DNA of 22,644 bases from SVTX01 sp045632305 (GTDB taxonomy: Bacteria > Bacillota > Clostridia > Oscillospirales > CAG-272). The stretch's first letter is position 1. Each line of letters opens with the position of its first letter. Location: NCBI GenBank assembly GCA_045632305.1, contig JAZQWL010000001.1:1-22644 (forward strand), in the 5' to 3' direction. The position numbers and the translations under genes are program-made. The notes under the pieces were generated by a model. It was not told the origin of the DNA and did not search any database. It saw only the letters and a program-made list of their open reading frames with translations. Positions 15,588 through 22,644 of this stretch are shown here, one piece after another.

Positions 15588-15595
15588 CTTCCTTT
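15588..15595 (-). promoter_or_regulatory. Ribosome binding site fixing the GH2 start
   Basis: AAAGGAAG on the minus strand, 6 bases before ATG at 15581. The longer in-frame start at 15698 lies upstream of the promoter. Confidence 0.8.
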
Positions 15596-15618
15596 GGAAT
15601 TTACTTTGATCAACCCTT

Positions 15619-15647
15619 ATTATACAACAATTTTTCCAAGTTGTAAA
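15619..15647 (-). promoter_or_regulatory. Promoter of the GH2-DAHP synthase unit
   Basis: TTTACA, a 17-base spacer and TATAAT on the minus strand, about 37 bases before the ATG. Confidence 0.85.
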
Positions 15648-15679
15648 TGCTTTTTGCCGAATTTTATAGCGATTGAATG

Positions 15680-15712
15680 AAAAAACTGCCGTATGCATGA
15701 AGCATACGGCAG
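15680..15712 (-). terminator. Terminator of the P-type ATPase gene
   Basis: CTGCCGTATGC and GCATACGGCAG form an 11-bp perfect stem with a five-base loop, followed on the minus strand by six T. It lies just after the ATPase stop codon and separates that gene from the GH2 promoter. Confidence 0.9.
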
Positions 15713-15726
15713 CAATTTAATCGATA

Positions 15727-18411
15727 TTACTTTCTTTTGTCGTCCTTGTGCTTGATAAGACCAACTGCCTTTGCAAATTCCATTACTACGAGAGGAACGA
15801 GAACGAGACCGAGGCAGATTGCATAGTCCCAAGGAGAAGCGAGAAGCTCAAGACCGAACGCGTCTCTTACGCCGGGAACAACTGCTACGAGAATTGTAGA
15901 AGCGAAAGCAAAGAGAGCTGCGAGGTTGAGTGTTCTGTTACCGAAGAAGCCAACCTTGAAGAGGGACTTGTCACTTCTCATATTGTATGCCTGAACGATC
16001 TGGCAGAGAGCCAATACGAGGAACGCCATTGTTTCACCGCGGTGGAGCTCATGAGAGTTAGATGCAAGATTCTGAATTTCGGAGAAGGAGCAACCGCATC
16101 CGATCCAGAATGCTGTGAGAGTGAGAAGAGCGAACATAACGCCCTGGAGAACGATTCTAACACCGAAGCCGTTTGCGAAGAGACCTTCGTTCTTGGGCTT
16201 GGGCTTTTCGTTCATAACGCCTTCCTCAACGTCTTCCATACCGAGAGCGATCGCGGGAAGTGAGTCAGTAACAAGGTTGATCCAGAGAAGCTGCATGGAA
16301 AGCAGGGGTGACTGGTGCCAGAAGATCATAGCGAGGAATACTGTGATAACCTCACCGATATTTGTACCGAGAAGGTAGCCAACCACCTTCTTGATGTTAG
16401 CGTAAATACCACGTCCCTCGCGAACTGCGTGAACGATAGTAGCAAAGTTGTCGTCTGTAAGAGTCATATCAGCAGCGCCCTTTGCAACGTCGGTACCCGT
16501 GATACCCATAGCGCAACCGATATCAGCTGCCTTGAGCGCAGGAGCGTCGTTTACACCGTCTCCTGTCATAGAAACGATTCTGTCCTTTCTCTGCCATGCC
16601 TTAACGATTCTGATCTTGTTTTCGGGAGAAACTCTTGCATAAACGGAGATGGATTCGATCTTTGCGTCGAGATCTTCGTCGCTCATGAGGTCGAGCTCAG
16701 CGCCCGTGATAGCAAGGTCGCCATCCTCGAGAATACCGATCTCACGCGCAATTGCGGAAGCTGTAACAACGTGGTCGCCCGTGATCATAACGGGCTTGAT
16801 GCCTGCCATACGGCAGATCTTAACTGCCTCAGCCGCTTCAGGTCTGGGCGGGTCGATCATACCAACGAGACCCATGAATACGAGTCCGTTTTCAAGCTCT
16901 TCGCTTGTGGGATTTTCGGGAACTGTGTCAATTACCTTGTAAGCAATGGCGAGAACGCGGAGAGCGTTACGGCTCATCTTGTCGTTCATTTCCTTTGCCT
17001 TGTCGAAGTCGCCCGCAACACAACGGGAAACCATCATATCGAAAGCTCCTTTAACGATAACAACGTTTTTACCGTCGATTACGTTAACGCTTGTCATAAG
17101 CTTTCTGTCGGAGTCGAAGGGAATAGTAGCAACTCTTCTGTACTGCTCGTTGAGAGCGTCCTGAAGAAGACCGTTCTTGCGAGCTGCGGAGATGATAGAC
17201 GTTTCTGTGGGGTCACCGATGGATACCTCGGATCCATCCTCCTTAACCTCGATCGCGCCGTCGCAGCAGAGCGTACCGTAAGTAAGAAGCTCTCTTACGT
17301 TTTCTGCAACGTGGGAGTTGATGTCACATACGTCATCTTCACCGTCGATGTAGGACTTAACGAGAGTCATCTTGTTCTGTGTGAGCGTACCTGTCTTATC
17401 CGAGCAGATAACGGAAGCAGAGCCGAGTGTTTCAACCGCGGGAAGGCGGCGGATGATCGCGTTCTTCTTAACCATTCTCTGAACGCCGATGGAAAGAACG
17501 ATAGTTACGATCGCGGGAAGACCCTCGGGGATGGCGGAAACCGCAAGAGAAATTGCAGTCATGAACATATCCATGGGATCGAGATCGTTGAGAATACCAA
17601 CTACGAAGATAATAGCGCAGCAACCGAGGGCAACGAAGCCGAGGATCTTACCGAGCTTTTCGAGCTTCTGCTGAAGGGGAGTTTCAGTGTCCTCCTCGTT
17701 TGCGAGAAGGGAAGCGATCTTACCCATTTCAGTATCCATACCCGTAGCGGTTACAACAGCGAGAGCTGTACCGTAAGTGATGCTGCAGCCCGAGAATACC
17801 ATGTTTGTTCTGTCGCCGATAGGAGCGTCAACCTTAACGGAAACCGTGTAATCCTTCTCTGAGGGAACGGATTCACCTGTGAGAGCGGATTCTTCACTCT
17901 TTAAGTTTACACTTGTTATAAGGCGAGCGTCAGCGGGAACGAAGTCGCCGGCTTCAAGCTTGATAATATCACCGGGAACGAGGTCGCATGCTTCGATAAC
18001 AGTTTCCTTGCCGTTACGGATAACACGCGCGTGGGGAGCGGACATGCTTTTGAGCGCATCGAGTGCCTTTTCTGCCTTGCTTTCCTGAACAACACCCATA
18101 ATGGCGTTGAGGATTACGATGGCAACGATAAGACCGGGCTCAAAGAATTCGGATGCAGAGCCGTGTCCCTGCGAAAGGTCGTAAATTACAAGACCTGTGG
18201 AAATCACTGCTGCGATAAGAAGAATGATGATCATCGCATCCTTGAACTGCTCAAGGAATCTCTGGAACATTGTCTTCTTTTTCTTTTCCTGAAGCTTGTT
18301 TTCGCCGTATTTTTCTTTTGCGGCTGCGACGTCAGTGTCGGAAAGGCCCGTCTGCTTGTTTGTGGCAAGAGAGCTTAACACTTCGTCAATGCTTTTGTCG
18401 TGAAAAGTCAA
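15727..18411 (-). CDS. P2A-type cation (Ca2+) transporting ATPase
   Basis: An 894-residue membrane pump. Cytosolic domains in order: N-terminal actuator part; TGES (178-181); PEGLP in M4 (295-299) with the Glu used for Ca2+ binding in SERCA; and phosphorylated Asp338 in DKTGTLT. GDGVNDAP (hinge) follows in the second half. M5 has TNIGE and M6 has NLVTD, equivalents of the SERCA site II ligands Asn, Glu, Asn, Thr and Asp. The segment that should be M8 (around LALCQIVQAY) shows no acidic residue where SERCA has a site I Glu. One Ca2+ per cycle, as in some bacterial pumps, is therefore my inference. The start is TTG with AGGAGG 8 bases ahead. It is monocistronic with its own promoter and terminator. 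Mn2+ transport is an alternative. Confidence 0.93.
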   Translation of the reverse strand: MTFHDKSIDEVLSSLATNKQTGLSDTDVAAAKEKYGENKLQEKKKKTMFQRFLEQFKDAMIIILLIAAVISTGLVIYDLSQGHGSASEFFEPGLIVAIVILNAIMGVVQESKAEKALDALKSMSAPHARVIRNGKETVIEACDLVPGDIIKLEAGDFVPADARLITSVNLKSEESALTGESVPSEKDYTVSVKVDAPIGDRTNMVFSGCSITYGTALAVVTATGMDTEMGKIASLLANEEDTETPLQQKLEKLGKILGFVALGCCAIIFVVGILNDLDPMDMFMTAISLAVSAIPEGLPAIVTIVLSIGVQRMVKKNAIIRRLPAVETLGSASVICSDKTGTLTQNKMTLVKSYIDGEDDVCDINSHVAENVRELLTYGTLCCDGAIEVKEDGSEVSIGDPTETSIISAARKNGLLQDALNEQYRRVATIPFDSDRKLMTSVNVIDGKNVVIVKGAFDMMVSRCVAGDFDKAKEMNDKMSRNALRVLAIAYKVIDTVPENPTSEELENGLVFMGLVGMIDPPRPEAAEAVKICRMAGIKPVMITGDHVVTASAIAREIGILEDGDLAITGAELDLMSDEDLDAKIESISVYARVSPENKIRIVKAWQRKDRIVSMTGDGVNDAPALKAADIGCAMGITGTDVAKGAADMTLTDDNFATIVHAVREGRGIYANIKKVVGYLLGTNIGEVITVFLAMIFWHQSPLLSMQLLWINLVTDSLPAIALGMEDVEEGVMNEKPKPKNEGLFANGFGVRIVLQGVMFALLTLTAFWIGCGCSFSEIQNLASNSHELHRGETMAFLVLALCQIVQAYNMRSDKSLFKVGFFGNRTLNLAALFAFASTILVAVVPGVRDAFGLELLASPWDYAICLGLVLVPLVVMEFAKAVGLIKHKDDKRK

Positions 18412-18419
18412 AACTTTTT

Positions 18420-18425
18420 CCTCCT
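18420..18425 (-). promoter_or_regulatory. Ribosome binding site for a TTG start
   Basis: A perfect AGGAGG on the minus strand, 8 bases ahead of TTG at 18411. No in-frame ATG nearby offers a better start, so the non-ATG start is accepted. Confidence 0.85.
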
Positions 18426-18460
18426 GATTTATTGTAATTAAATTTTAAAAAACGCGAAAA

Positions 18461-18478
18461 ATGACCGAATGCGGTCAT
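18461..18478 (-). promoter_or_regulatory. Dyad/hairpin at the predicted 5' end of the ATPase mRNA
   Basis: ATGACCG and CGGTCAT form a 7-bp perfect inverted repeat around a 4-base centre, placed a few bases after the expected transcription start and followed by five T on the minus strand. It could be a repressor operator, an mRNA-stabilising stem-loop or a short leader terminator; the sequence alone does not decide. Confidence 0.5.
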
Positions 18479-18486
18479 GTGAACTA

Positions 18487-18515
18487 ATTATATCATACAA
18501 TGAATTTTTTTGCAA
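18487..18515 (-). promoter_or_regulatory. Promoter of the P-type ATPase
   Basis: TTGCAA, a 17-base spacer and TATAAT on the minus strand. The leader to the start codon is about 70 bases, too short for a yybP-ykoY riboswitch. Confidence 0.82.
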
Positions 18516-18610
18516 TAGCAATTTGGATATTTTCTCTGTAAAGATTTTAAACAATTTCGAAATAATATAAAAAAATATTATGAATAAATTTATTTTTCTT
18601 CCTTCTACTA

Positions 18611-18639
18611 TTGAATATATAAAAAAATTGTGTTAAAAT
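18611..18639 (+). promoter_or_regulatory. Promoter of the metF-metH operon
   Basis: TTGAAT, a 17-base spacer and TAAAAT preceded by TG at the extended -10 position. The predicted leader is only about 30 bases, leaving no room for a SAM or cobalamin riboswitch or a T-box. Confidence 0.65.
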
Positions 18640-18675
18640 AAGCATATAAAATCCTTTAATACGAGGAGATAATTT

Positions 18676-19545
18676 ATGAAACTGATCGATATTGTAAAGA
18701 GAGACAAGCCGGGGCTTTCCTTTGAGGTGTTTCCCCCTAAAACGTGGGACAAGCTGGAGAGCGTGATTGCGACAACAGAGAAGATTGCTTCTCTTATGCC
18801 TACATATATGAGCGTTACTTACGGCGCGGGCGGAGGAACCTCGGACTATACTGTAAAGATTGCAAAGAATTTAAAGGATAGATGCGGAATTACTCCGTTA
18901 GCGCATCTGACCTGTGTTTCGTCGAGCAGAGAAAGAGTTCATTCTCAGCTTGATGAGCTTAAAGATGCGGGAATTGAAAATATTCTGGCGCTTCGCGGAG
19001 ATCTTGTTGCGGGCATGAATATGGAAAATTTGGATTACCGTTATGCAAGCCAGCTTATTTACGATATTAAGGAGCATAGCGGAGACAGCTTTTGTATCGG
19101 TGGCGCGTGCTATCCCGAGGGACATCCCGAGAGCGCAAATTACAAGGAAGATATAAAGCATCTTAAAGAAAAGGTGGAGGCGGGATGTGAATTCCTCACC
19201 ACACAGATGTTTTTTGACAACGACATTCTCTATAATTTCATGTACAGAATACGCGAGGCGGGTATTGACGTTCCCGTCGTAGCGGGAATTATGCCCGTGA
19301 CAAATCCCAATACTATAAAAAGAACTATGAGCATTTCGGGTAACGCCCTGCCGCAGAAGATAGTTCGTTTGGTCGACAGATTCGGAGATGATCCCGACGC
19401 GCTCAAGCAGGCGGGAATTGCGTATGCTACCGAACAGATTATTGACCTTTATGCCAACGGTATAAACGCGGTACACGTTTATTGCATGAATAAGCCCGAC
19501 GTTGCCGCCGCGATAAAGAATAATATATCGGAAATATTGAAATGA
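18676..19545 (+). CDS. metF: Methylenetetrahydrofolate reductase
   Basis: 289 residues; an FAD-dependent TIM barrel reducing 5,10-methylene- to 5-methyl-tetrahydrofolate, the methyl donor for methionine synthase. Seen: FEVFPPK (16-22) with the catalytic Glu17, TYGAGGG (48-54), and LRGD (106-109) with the flavin-contacting Asp. The length matches the short bacterial form without the regulatory C-terminal domain of eukaryotes. ATG follows a strong GAGGAG site. Its last codon overlaps the next start (ATGA), and metH follows, making a compact methionine-regeneration operon. The electron donor (NADH or a ferredoxin partner) is not evident; no MetV-type zinc-binding partner gene is adjacent. Confidence 0.96.
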   Translation: MKLIDIVKRDKPGLSFEVFPPKTWDKLESVIATTEKIASLMPTYMSVTYGAGGGTSDYTVKIAKNLKDRCGITPLAHLTCVSSSRERVHSQLDELKDAGIENILALRGDLVAGMNMENLDYRYASQLIYDIKEHSGDSFCIGGACYPEGHPESANYKEDIKHLKEKVEAGCEFLTTQMFFDNDILYNFMYRIREAGIDVPVVAGIMPVTNPNTIKRTMSISGNALPQKIVRLVDRFGDDPDALKQAGIAYATEQIIDLYANGINAVHVYCMNKPDVAAAIKNNISEILK

Positions 19546-20135
19546 ACGTAATTGAGATAAAGGCGAATAAGCCGTCAATTGGTGAGGTTCTCGCGTTTAT
19601 GAGAGCGGGGGCAGCTCCCGACACCCACCTGATTTCCGTCTCGGAGAGCGCGATGGAAAGGGTATGGGGTGTCACAAGGGCGCGAGCGTGCTTTGTAAGA
19701 TTGCCCGTGTTACTTTTGGGCGATGGGAAAATTAAGATAGGATCGCTTGAGATTAAAAGCAAGAGTCTTGAAAACCGACTTTCCGATTGCAGTGAAGCGT
19801 ATATTTTTGCGGTAACCGTCGGCTCGGAGGTTGACAGGATCATAAGAGCGGAGTCGGCAAGGTCATCACTTTCGGGGTTTTGCGCGGATGCTTCGGGATC
19901 GGCGGCGGTCGAATCGGCGGCGGATGCGTTGAACGAAGAGATCGATGCTGTGATTAAGCGCGAGGGAAAGAAAACCAAAGTCCGTTTTTCAGCGGGATAC
20001 GGCGATTTGCCCGTTGAGTTCCAGAAGGATATTTGCGCGCTTCTCGACACAAAGAAAAATATCGGCGTGGCTCTTGGTGACGGAGGCATGATGACGCCGA
20101 CAAAGAGCGTAACGGCGATAATAGGAGTTTATTGA
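19542..20135 (+). CDS. Stand-alone methionine synthase reactivation domain protein
   Basis: 197 residues matching the C-terminal activation domain of MetH, which binds S-adenosylmethionine and re-methylates oxidised cob(II)alamin. Seen: DASGSAAVE (about 116-124), RFSAGYGDLP (148-157, corresponding to the RxSPGY SAM-binding segment) and MTPTKSV (184-190), near the end as in MetH. In E. coli this domain is the tail of a single approximately 1,230-residue enzyme; here it is a separate gene between metF and a shortened metH. Its start overlaps the metF stop by 4 nt, implying coupled translation. The reductant that drives reactivation is not encoded in the window. Confidence 0.9.
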   Translation: MNVIEIKANKPSIGEVLAFMRAGAAPDTHLISVSESAMERVWGVTRARACFVRLPVLLLGDGKIKIGSLEIKSKSLENRLSDCSEAYIFAVTVGSEVDRIIRAESARSSLSGFCADASGSAAVESAADALNEEIDAVIKREGKKTKVRFSAGYGDLPVEFQKDICALLDTKKNIGVALGDGGMMTPTKSVTAIIGVY

Positions 20136-20141
20136 TTTTTT

Positions 20142-22523
20142 ATGAAAATAACAGAAGCTTTAAAAGAAAAACGGCTTATATCCGATGGCGGCATGGGTAC
20201 TATGCTTCAGGCGGCAGGACTCACTCTTGGAGAAACGAGTGAGGAGTGGAATCTTTCTCACAAGGACGAGATAATTGCCGTTCATAAGCAGTATATCGAC
20301 GCGGGCGCGGATATAATTACTGCCAACACCTTTGGTGTAAACATTTTAAAATATGACATAGAGACTGCTAAGGCAATGATAAAATCGGCGGTTGAGTGCG
20401 CAAAGGCGGCGAGAGGCGAGCGAGATATTTATATTTCGCTTGATATCGGCCCTCTCGGTCGACTTCTTAAGCCGTACGGCGATCTTGATTTCGAGGAAGC
20501 CGTTGAGGTGTTTGCATATACTGTCAGGTGCGGTGTTGAGAGCGGTGTCGATTTTATCATGATCGAAACCATGAACGATATTTACGAAACCAAGGCGGCT
20601 CTGCTTGCGGCAAAGGAAAATTCATCTCTTCCCGTATTTGTGACAAACGTTTTTGACTCCACGGGAAAGCAGATGACGGGCGCGGATGTGAAGGCGACCG
20701 TTGCGCTTCTCGAGGGTATGGGAGCTGACGCTATCGGTATGAATTGCTCGCTCGGCCCTGTGCAGATGTTGGGACTTGTAAAGGAGTTTGTTGAATATTC
20801 CTCTACGCCTGTAATCGTTCAGCCGAACGCGGGCTTGCCAATCGAGAGAGAAGGCAAAACCACGTTTGATATTGATGCTGATGAGTTTGCCGCGTGTATG
20901 GCAAAAATGGCAAAAATGGGTGTTGCGATCCTTGGCGGCTGCTGTGGAACAACTCCCGAGTATATAAGGAAAACCCTTTGTGCAACAAAGGAAATTCCTT
21001 ATTCGTATATTGAAAAAAAGAATCATACGCTCGTGTCATCGTATACTCACGCGCATGAAATAAACAACGTGCCTACGCTTATCGGTGAGCGCATAAACCC
21101 CACGGGAAAAAAGAAGCTCAAGGAAGCGTTGCGTGAGAACAATATGTCTTATATTTTGTCTGAGGCGATAGGTCAGGAAGAGCGCGGCGCGCATATTCTT
21201 GACGTAAACGTTGGTCTTCCCGAAATTGACGAGGCCAAGGTCTTGTCCGATGTCGTTACGGAAATTCAGGCGGTAAGTAACCTTCCTCTTCAGCTTGACT
21301 CGGTAAATTATGAGGCGATGGCAACCGCTATGCGAATTTATAACGGTAAGCCGCTCGTAAATTCCGTAAATGGCTCTGAGGAAAGTATGGCGAAGATTTT
21401 CCCGCTTGTCAAAAAGTACGGCGGAGCGGTCATCGCTCTTACTATGGACGAGTCGGGTATTCCCGAAACTGCCGCTGGCAGAGTTGAAATTGCCAAGAGA
21501 ATCGTCGACAGAGCGGCGGAATACGGAGTTGACAAAAAAGATATTATCGTTGACCCTTTGGCACTTACGGTGTCATCAAATCCCGAAAGCGCGAAGGTAA
21601 CGATTGAAGCAATAAGAGAAATATCAAAATTGGGACTTAAAACAAGTCTTGGAATATCTAATATTTCGTTCGGTCTGCCCGAACGTGATAATCTTACTGC
21701 TGCGTTCTTTACAATGTCACTTATGGCAGGACTTAACTGCGCTATCATGAATCCATATTCTTATGAGGTTATGAAGGCGTATTATTCTTATCTTGCCCTA
21801 TCGGGAATGGATGCAAATTTTGAAAATTATATTTCTTTTGTGGAAAACACGGTAAAAGAGCAGACGCTACAAGCCACACCCCCCGCAGACGCGAAACAGA
21901 CGCAGGGAGAGAGCGCTCTCCAGAACGCAATTATCAAGGGACTCAAGGTGGATGCGAAAAGGGAAGCTGAGGAGCTGCTCAAATCCGTTGACCCCATGGA
22001 AATAATAAATTCTCACATTATCCCCGCGCTAAATATCGTTGGCGAAGGGTATGAAAATAAGAGAATTTACCTGCCCGGGCTTCTTATGAGCGCGGATGCG
22101 TCGCAGGAAGCGTTTTCGGTAATCAAAGAGGCAATGCTTAAATCCTCAAACGAGGGAAAATCTCCCATAGTTCTGGCAACGGTCAAGGGAGATATTCACG
22201 ATATCGGTAAGAATATCGTCAAGGTCTTGCTTGAAAACTTCGGCTTTTACGTAATCGACCTCGGTCGCGACGTTTCGTCGCGCGTAATCGTTGATACTGT
22301 AAAGGAGAGCGGTGCTAAGCTGCTTTGCCTCAGTGCCTTGATGACAACCACCGTAAAGAGTATGGAGGAAACTATCTCCCTTATGAAAGAAGAGGGAGTT
22401 GAGTGTCCTGTCATGGTTGGCGGAGCGGTACTTAATGAAGAATACGCAAAAATGATAGGTGCCGATGCTTACGGTCCCGATGCTATGGCGGCAGTAAGAT
22501 TTGCGCAGAGCGTTGCGTTGTAA
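20142..22523 (+). CDS. metH: Cobalamin-dependent methionine synthase lacking the reactivation domain
   Basis: A 793-residue enzyme transferring the methyl group of 5-methyl-tetrahydrofolate to homocysteine. Modules in order: a homocysteine/zinc barrel (about 1-290) with zinc ligands Cys202 in MNCSLGP and Cys267-Cys268 in GGCCGTTPE; a pterin-binding barrel (about 308-560) opening with LIGERINPTGKK; an Ala/Gln/Pro-rich linker (about 575-595); a cobalamin cap (about 596-675); and a B12-binding Rossmann domain (about 676-793) with GDIHDIGKN, where His686 is the lower-axial cobalt ligand. The protein ends where E. coli MetH would continue into its activation domain, which is the preceding gene. 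It follows that gene by 6 nt; AGGAG lies unusually far (about 14 bases) before the ATG. Confidence 0.96.
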   Translation: MKITEALKEKRLISDGGMGTMLQAAGLTLGETSEEWNLSHKDEIIAVHKQYIDAGADIITANTFGVNILKYDIETAKAMIKSAVECAKAARGERDIYISLDIGPLGRLLKPYGDLDFEEAVEVFAYTVRCGVESGVDFIMIETMNDIYETKAALLAAKENSSLPVFVTNVFDSTGKQMTGADVKATVALLEGMGADAIGMNCSLGPVQMLGLVKEFVEYSSTPVIVQPNAGLPIEREGKTTFDIDADEFAACMAKMAKMGVAILGGCCGTTPEYIRKTLCATKEIPYSYIEKKNHTLVSSYTHAHEINNVPTLIGERINPTGKKKLKEALRENNMSYILSEAIGQEERGAHILDVNVGLPEIDEAKVLSDVVTEIQAVSNLPLQLDSVNYEAMATAMRIYNGKPLVNSVNGSEESMAKIFPLVKKYGGAVIALTMDESGIPETAAGRVEIAKRIVDRAAEYGVDKKDIIVDPLALTVSSNPESAKVTIEAIREISKLGLKTSLGISNISFGLPERDNLTAAFFTMSLMAGLNCAIMNPYSYEVMKAYYSYLALSGMDANFENYISFVENTVKEQTLQATPPADAKQTQGESALQNAIIKGLKVDAKREAEELLKSVDPMEIINSHIIPALNIVGEGYENKRIYLPGLLMSADASQEAFSVIKEAMLKSSNEGKSPIVLATVKGDIHDIGKNIVKVLLENFGFYVIDLGRDVSSRVIVDTVKESGAKLLCLSALMTTTVKSMEETISLMKEEGVECPVMVGGAVLNEEYAKMIGADAYGPDAMAAVRFAQSVAL

Positions 22524-22531
22524 CGCAACGC
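22510..22531. repeat. Palindrome spanning the metH stop codon
   Basis: GCGTTGCGTT and AACGCAACGC form a perfect 10-bp inverted repeat around GT, with the stop codon in its centre. No T run follows, so it is not a standard terminator. It begins the hairpin array that continues to the window end. Confidence 0.75.
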
Positions 22532-22532
22532 A

Positions 22533-22625
22533 GTTATGATTGCCTGCGGCAAGTTATGAGTTATGAGATGCTTTGCATCGTTAAGATGTTCTTTCGGCAC
22601 AGTTAAACGCAAGGCGATGCCTTGC
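22533..22625. repeat. Array of small tri-loop hairpins with GTTATGA spacers
   Basis: TTGCC-TGC-GGCAA (22540-22552), GATGC-TTT-GCATC (22567-22579) and GCAAGGC-GAT-GCCTTGC (22609-22625) each have a three-base loop. The segments between the first two contain repeated GTTATGA words. No coding frame or U-tract terminator is visible. It resembles the intergenic mosaic repeats of gut Clostridia, and the window ends before its far edge. Confidence 0.6.
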
Positions 22626-22644
22626 TCTCAGTGTTTGCGGAGCA

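Noticed and set aside
16315..17862. A 515-codon plus-strand frame
   Set aside because: It is antisense to the P-type ATPase, with no ribosome binding site, no membrane or domain pattern, and a low-complexity Asn/Ser/Val-rich translation.
18412..18486. yybP-ykoY (Mn2+) riboswitch in the ATPase leader
   Set aside because: The leader is only about 70 bases and shows a single 7-bp hairpin, not the paired three-way junction and loop motifs of that class.
18540..18675. SAM or cobalamin riboswitch ahead of metF
   Set aside because: The region is AT-rich with no conserved riboswitch cores, and the predicted promoter lies only about 30 bases before the start codon.

Overview
The window reads as a chromosomal segment of an uncultured or gut-type Firmicute of class Clostridia. 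Grounds: intergenic regions are AT-rich, promoters are sigma-A-like, several genes have strong AGGAGG-type ribosome binding sites, recA is followed directly by recX, and the cobalamin-dependent methionine synthase has its reactivation domain encoded as a separate protein. Compact hairpin repeats of the kind scattered through gut clostridial genomes occur near both edges. I see no phage, plasmid, CRISPR, toxin-antitoxin or defence genes; nearly all coding capacity is core metabolism.

Layout. Positions 1-435 hold no gene but contain decayed copies of the 3' end of a tRNA-Leu, a 39-bp direct repeat and several small palindromes. The intact tRNA-Leu(GAG) follows at 436-520 on the minus strand, with its own promoter and terminator. 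A paired-hairpin inverted repeat lies at 649-778. From 6566 down to 844 (minus) runs a tight four-gene operon: aconitase, NADP-type isocitrate dehydrogenase, an unclassified nucleotidyltransferase and L-cysteine desulfidase. A divergent plus-strand gene at 6737-8017 encodes a membrane glycosyltransferase 2. It converges on aspartate-semialdehyde dehydrogenase (8055-9128, minus), which lies downstream of an M32 carboxypeptidase (9227-10729, minus). recA and recX run on the plus strand from a consensus promoter. They converge on a minus-strand pair, a GH2 glycosidase followed after 16 nt by DAHP synthase. Next come a P2A Ca2+-type ATPase (minus) and, divergently, a plus-strand methionine operon: metF, the MetH reactivation domain and metH. 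The window ends in a small array of tri-loop hairpins.

How the genes work together. Aconitase and isocitrate dehydrogenase form the oxidative TCA branch to 2-oxoglutarate, probably for glutamate synthesis; no citrate synthase or later TCA enzyme is present here. MetF makes 5-methyl-tetrahydrofolate, MetH uses it to methylate homocysteine, and the small activation protein would rescue oxidised MetH. Asd and DAHP synthase head the aspartate-family and aromatic amino acid pathways. RecA/RecX handle recombination and its modulation.

Promoters could be read directly for nine transcription units, nearly all with a 17-bp spacer and TATAAT. Convergent genes share bidirectional hairpin terminators. 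I found no convincing undescribed multi-gene system. The more unusual material is the tRNA-adjacent repeat debris, the covarying hairpin element, the unexplained nucleotidyltransferase in the aconitase operon, and the GH2-DAHP synthase pairing.
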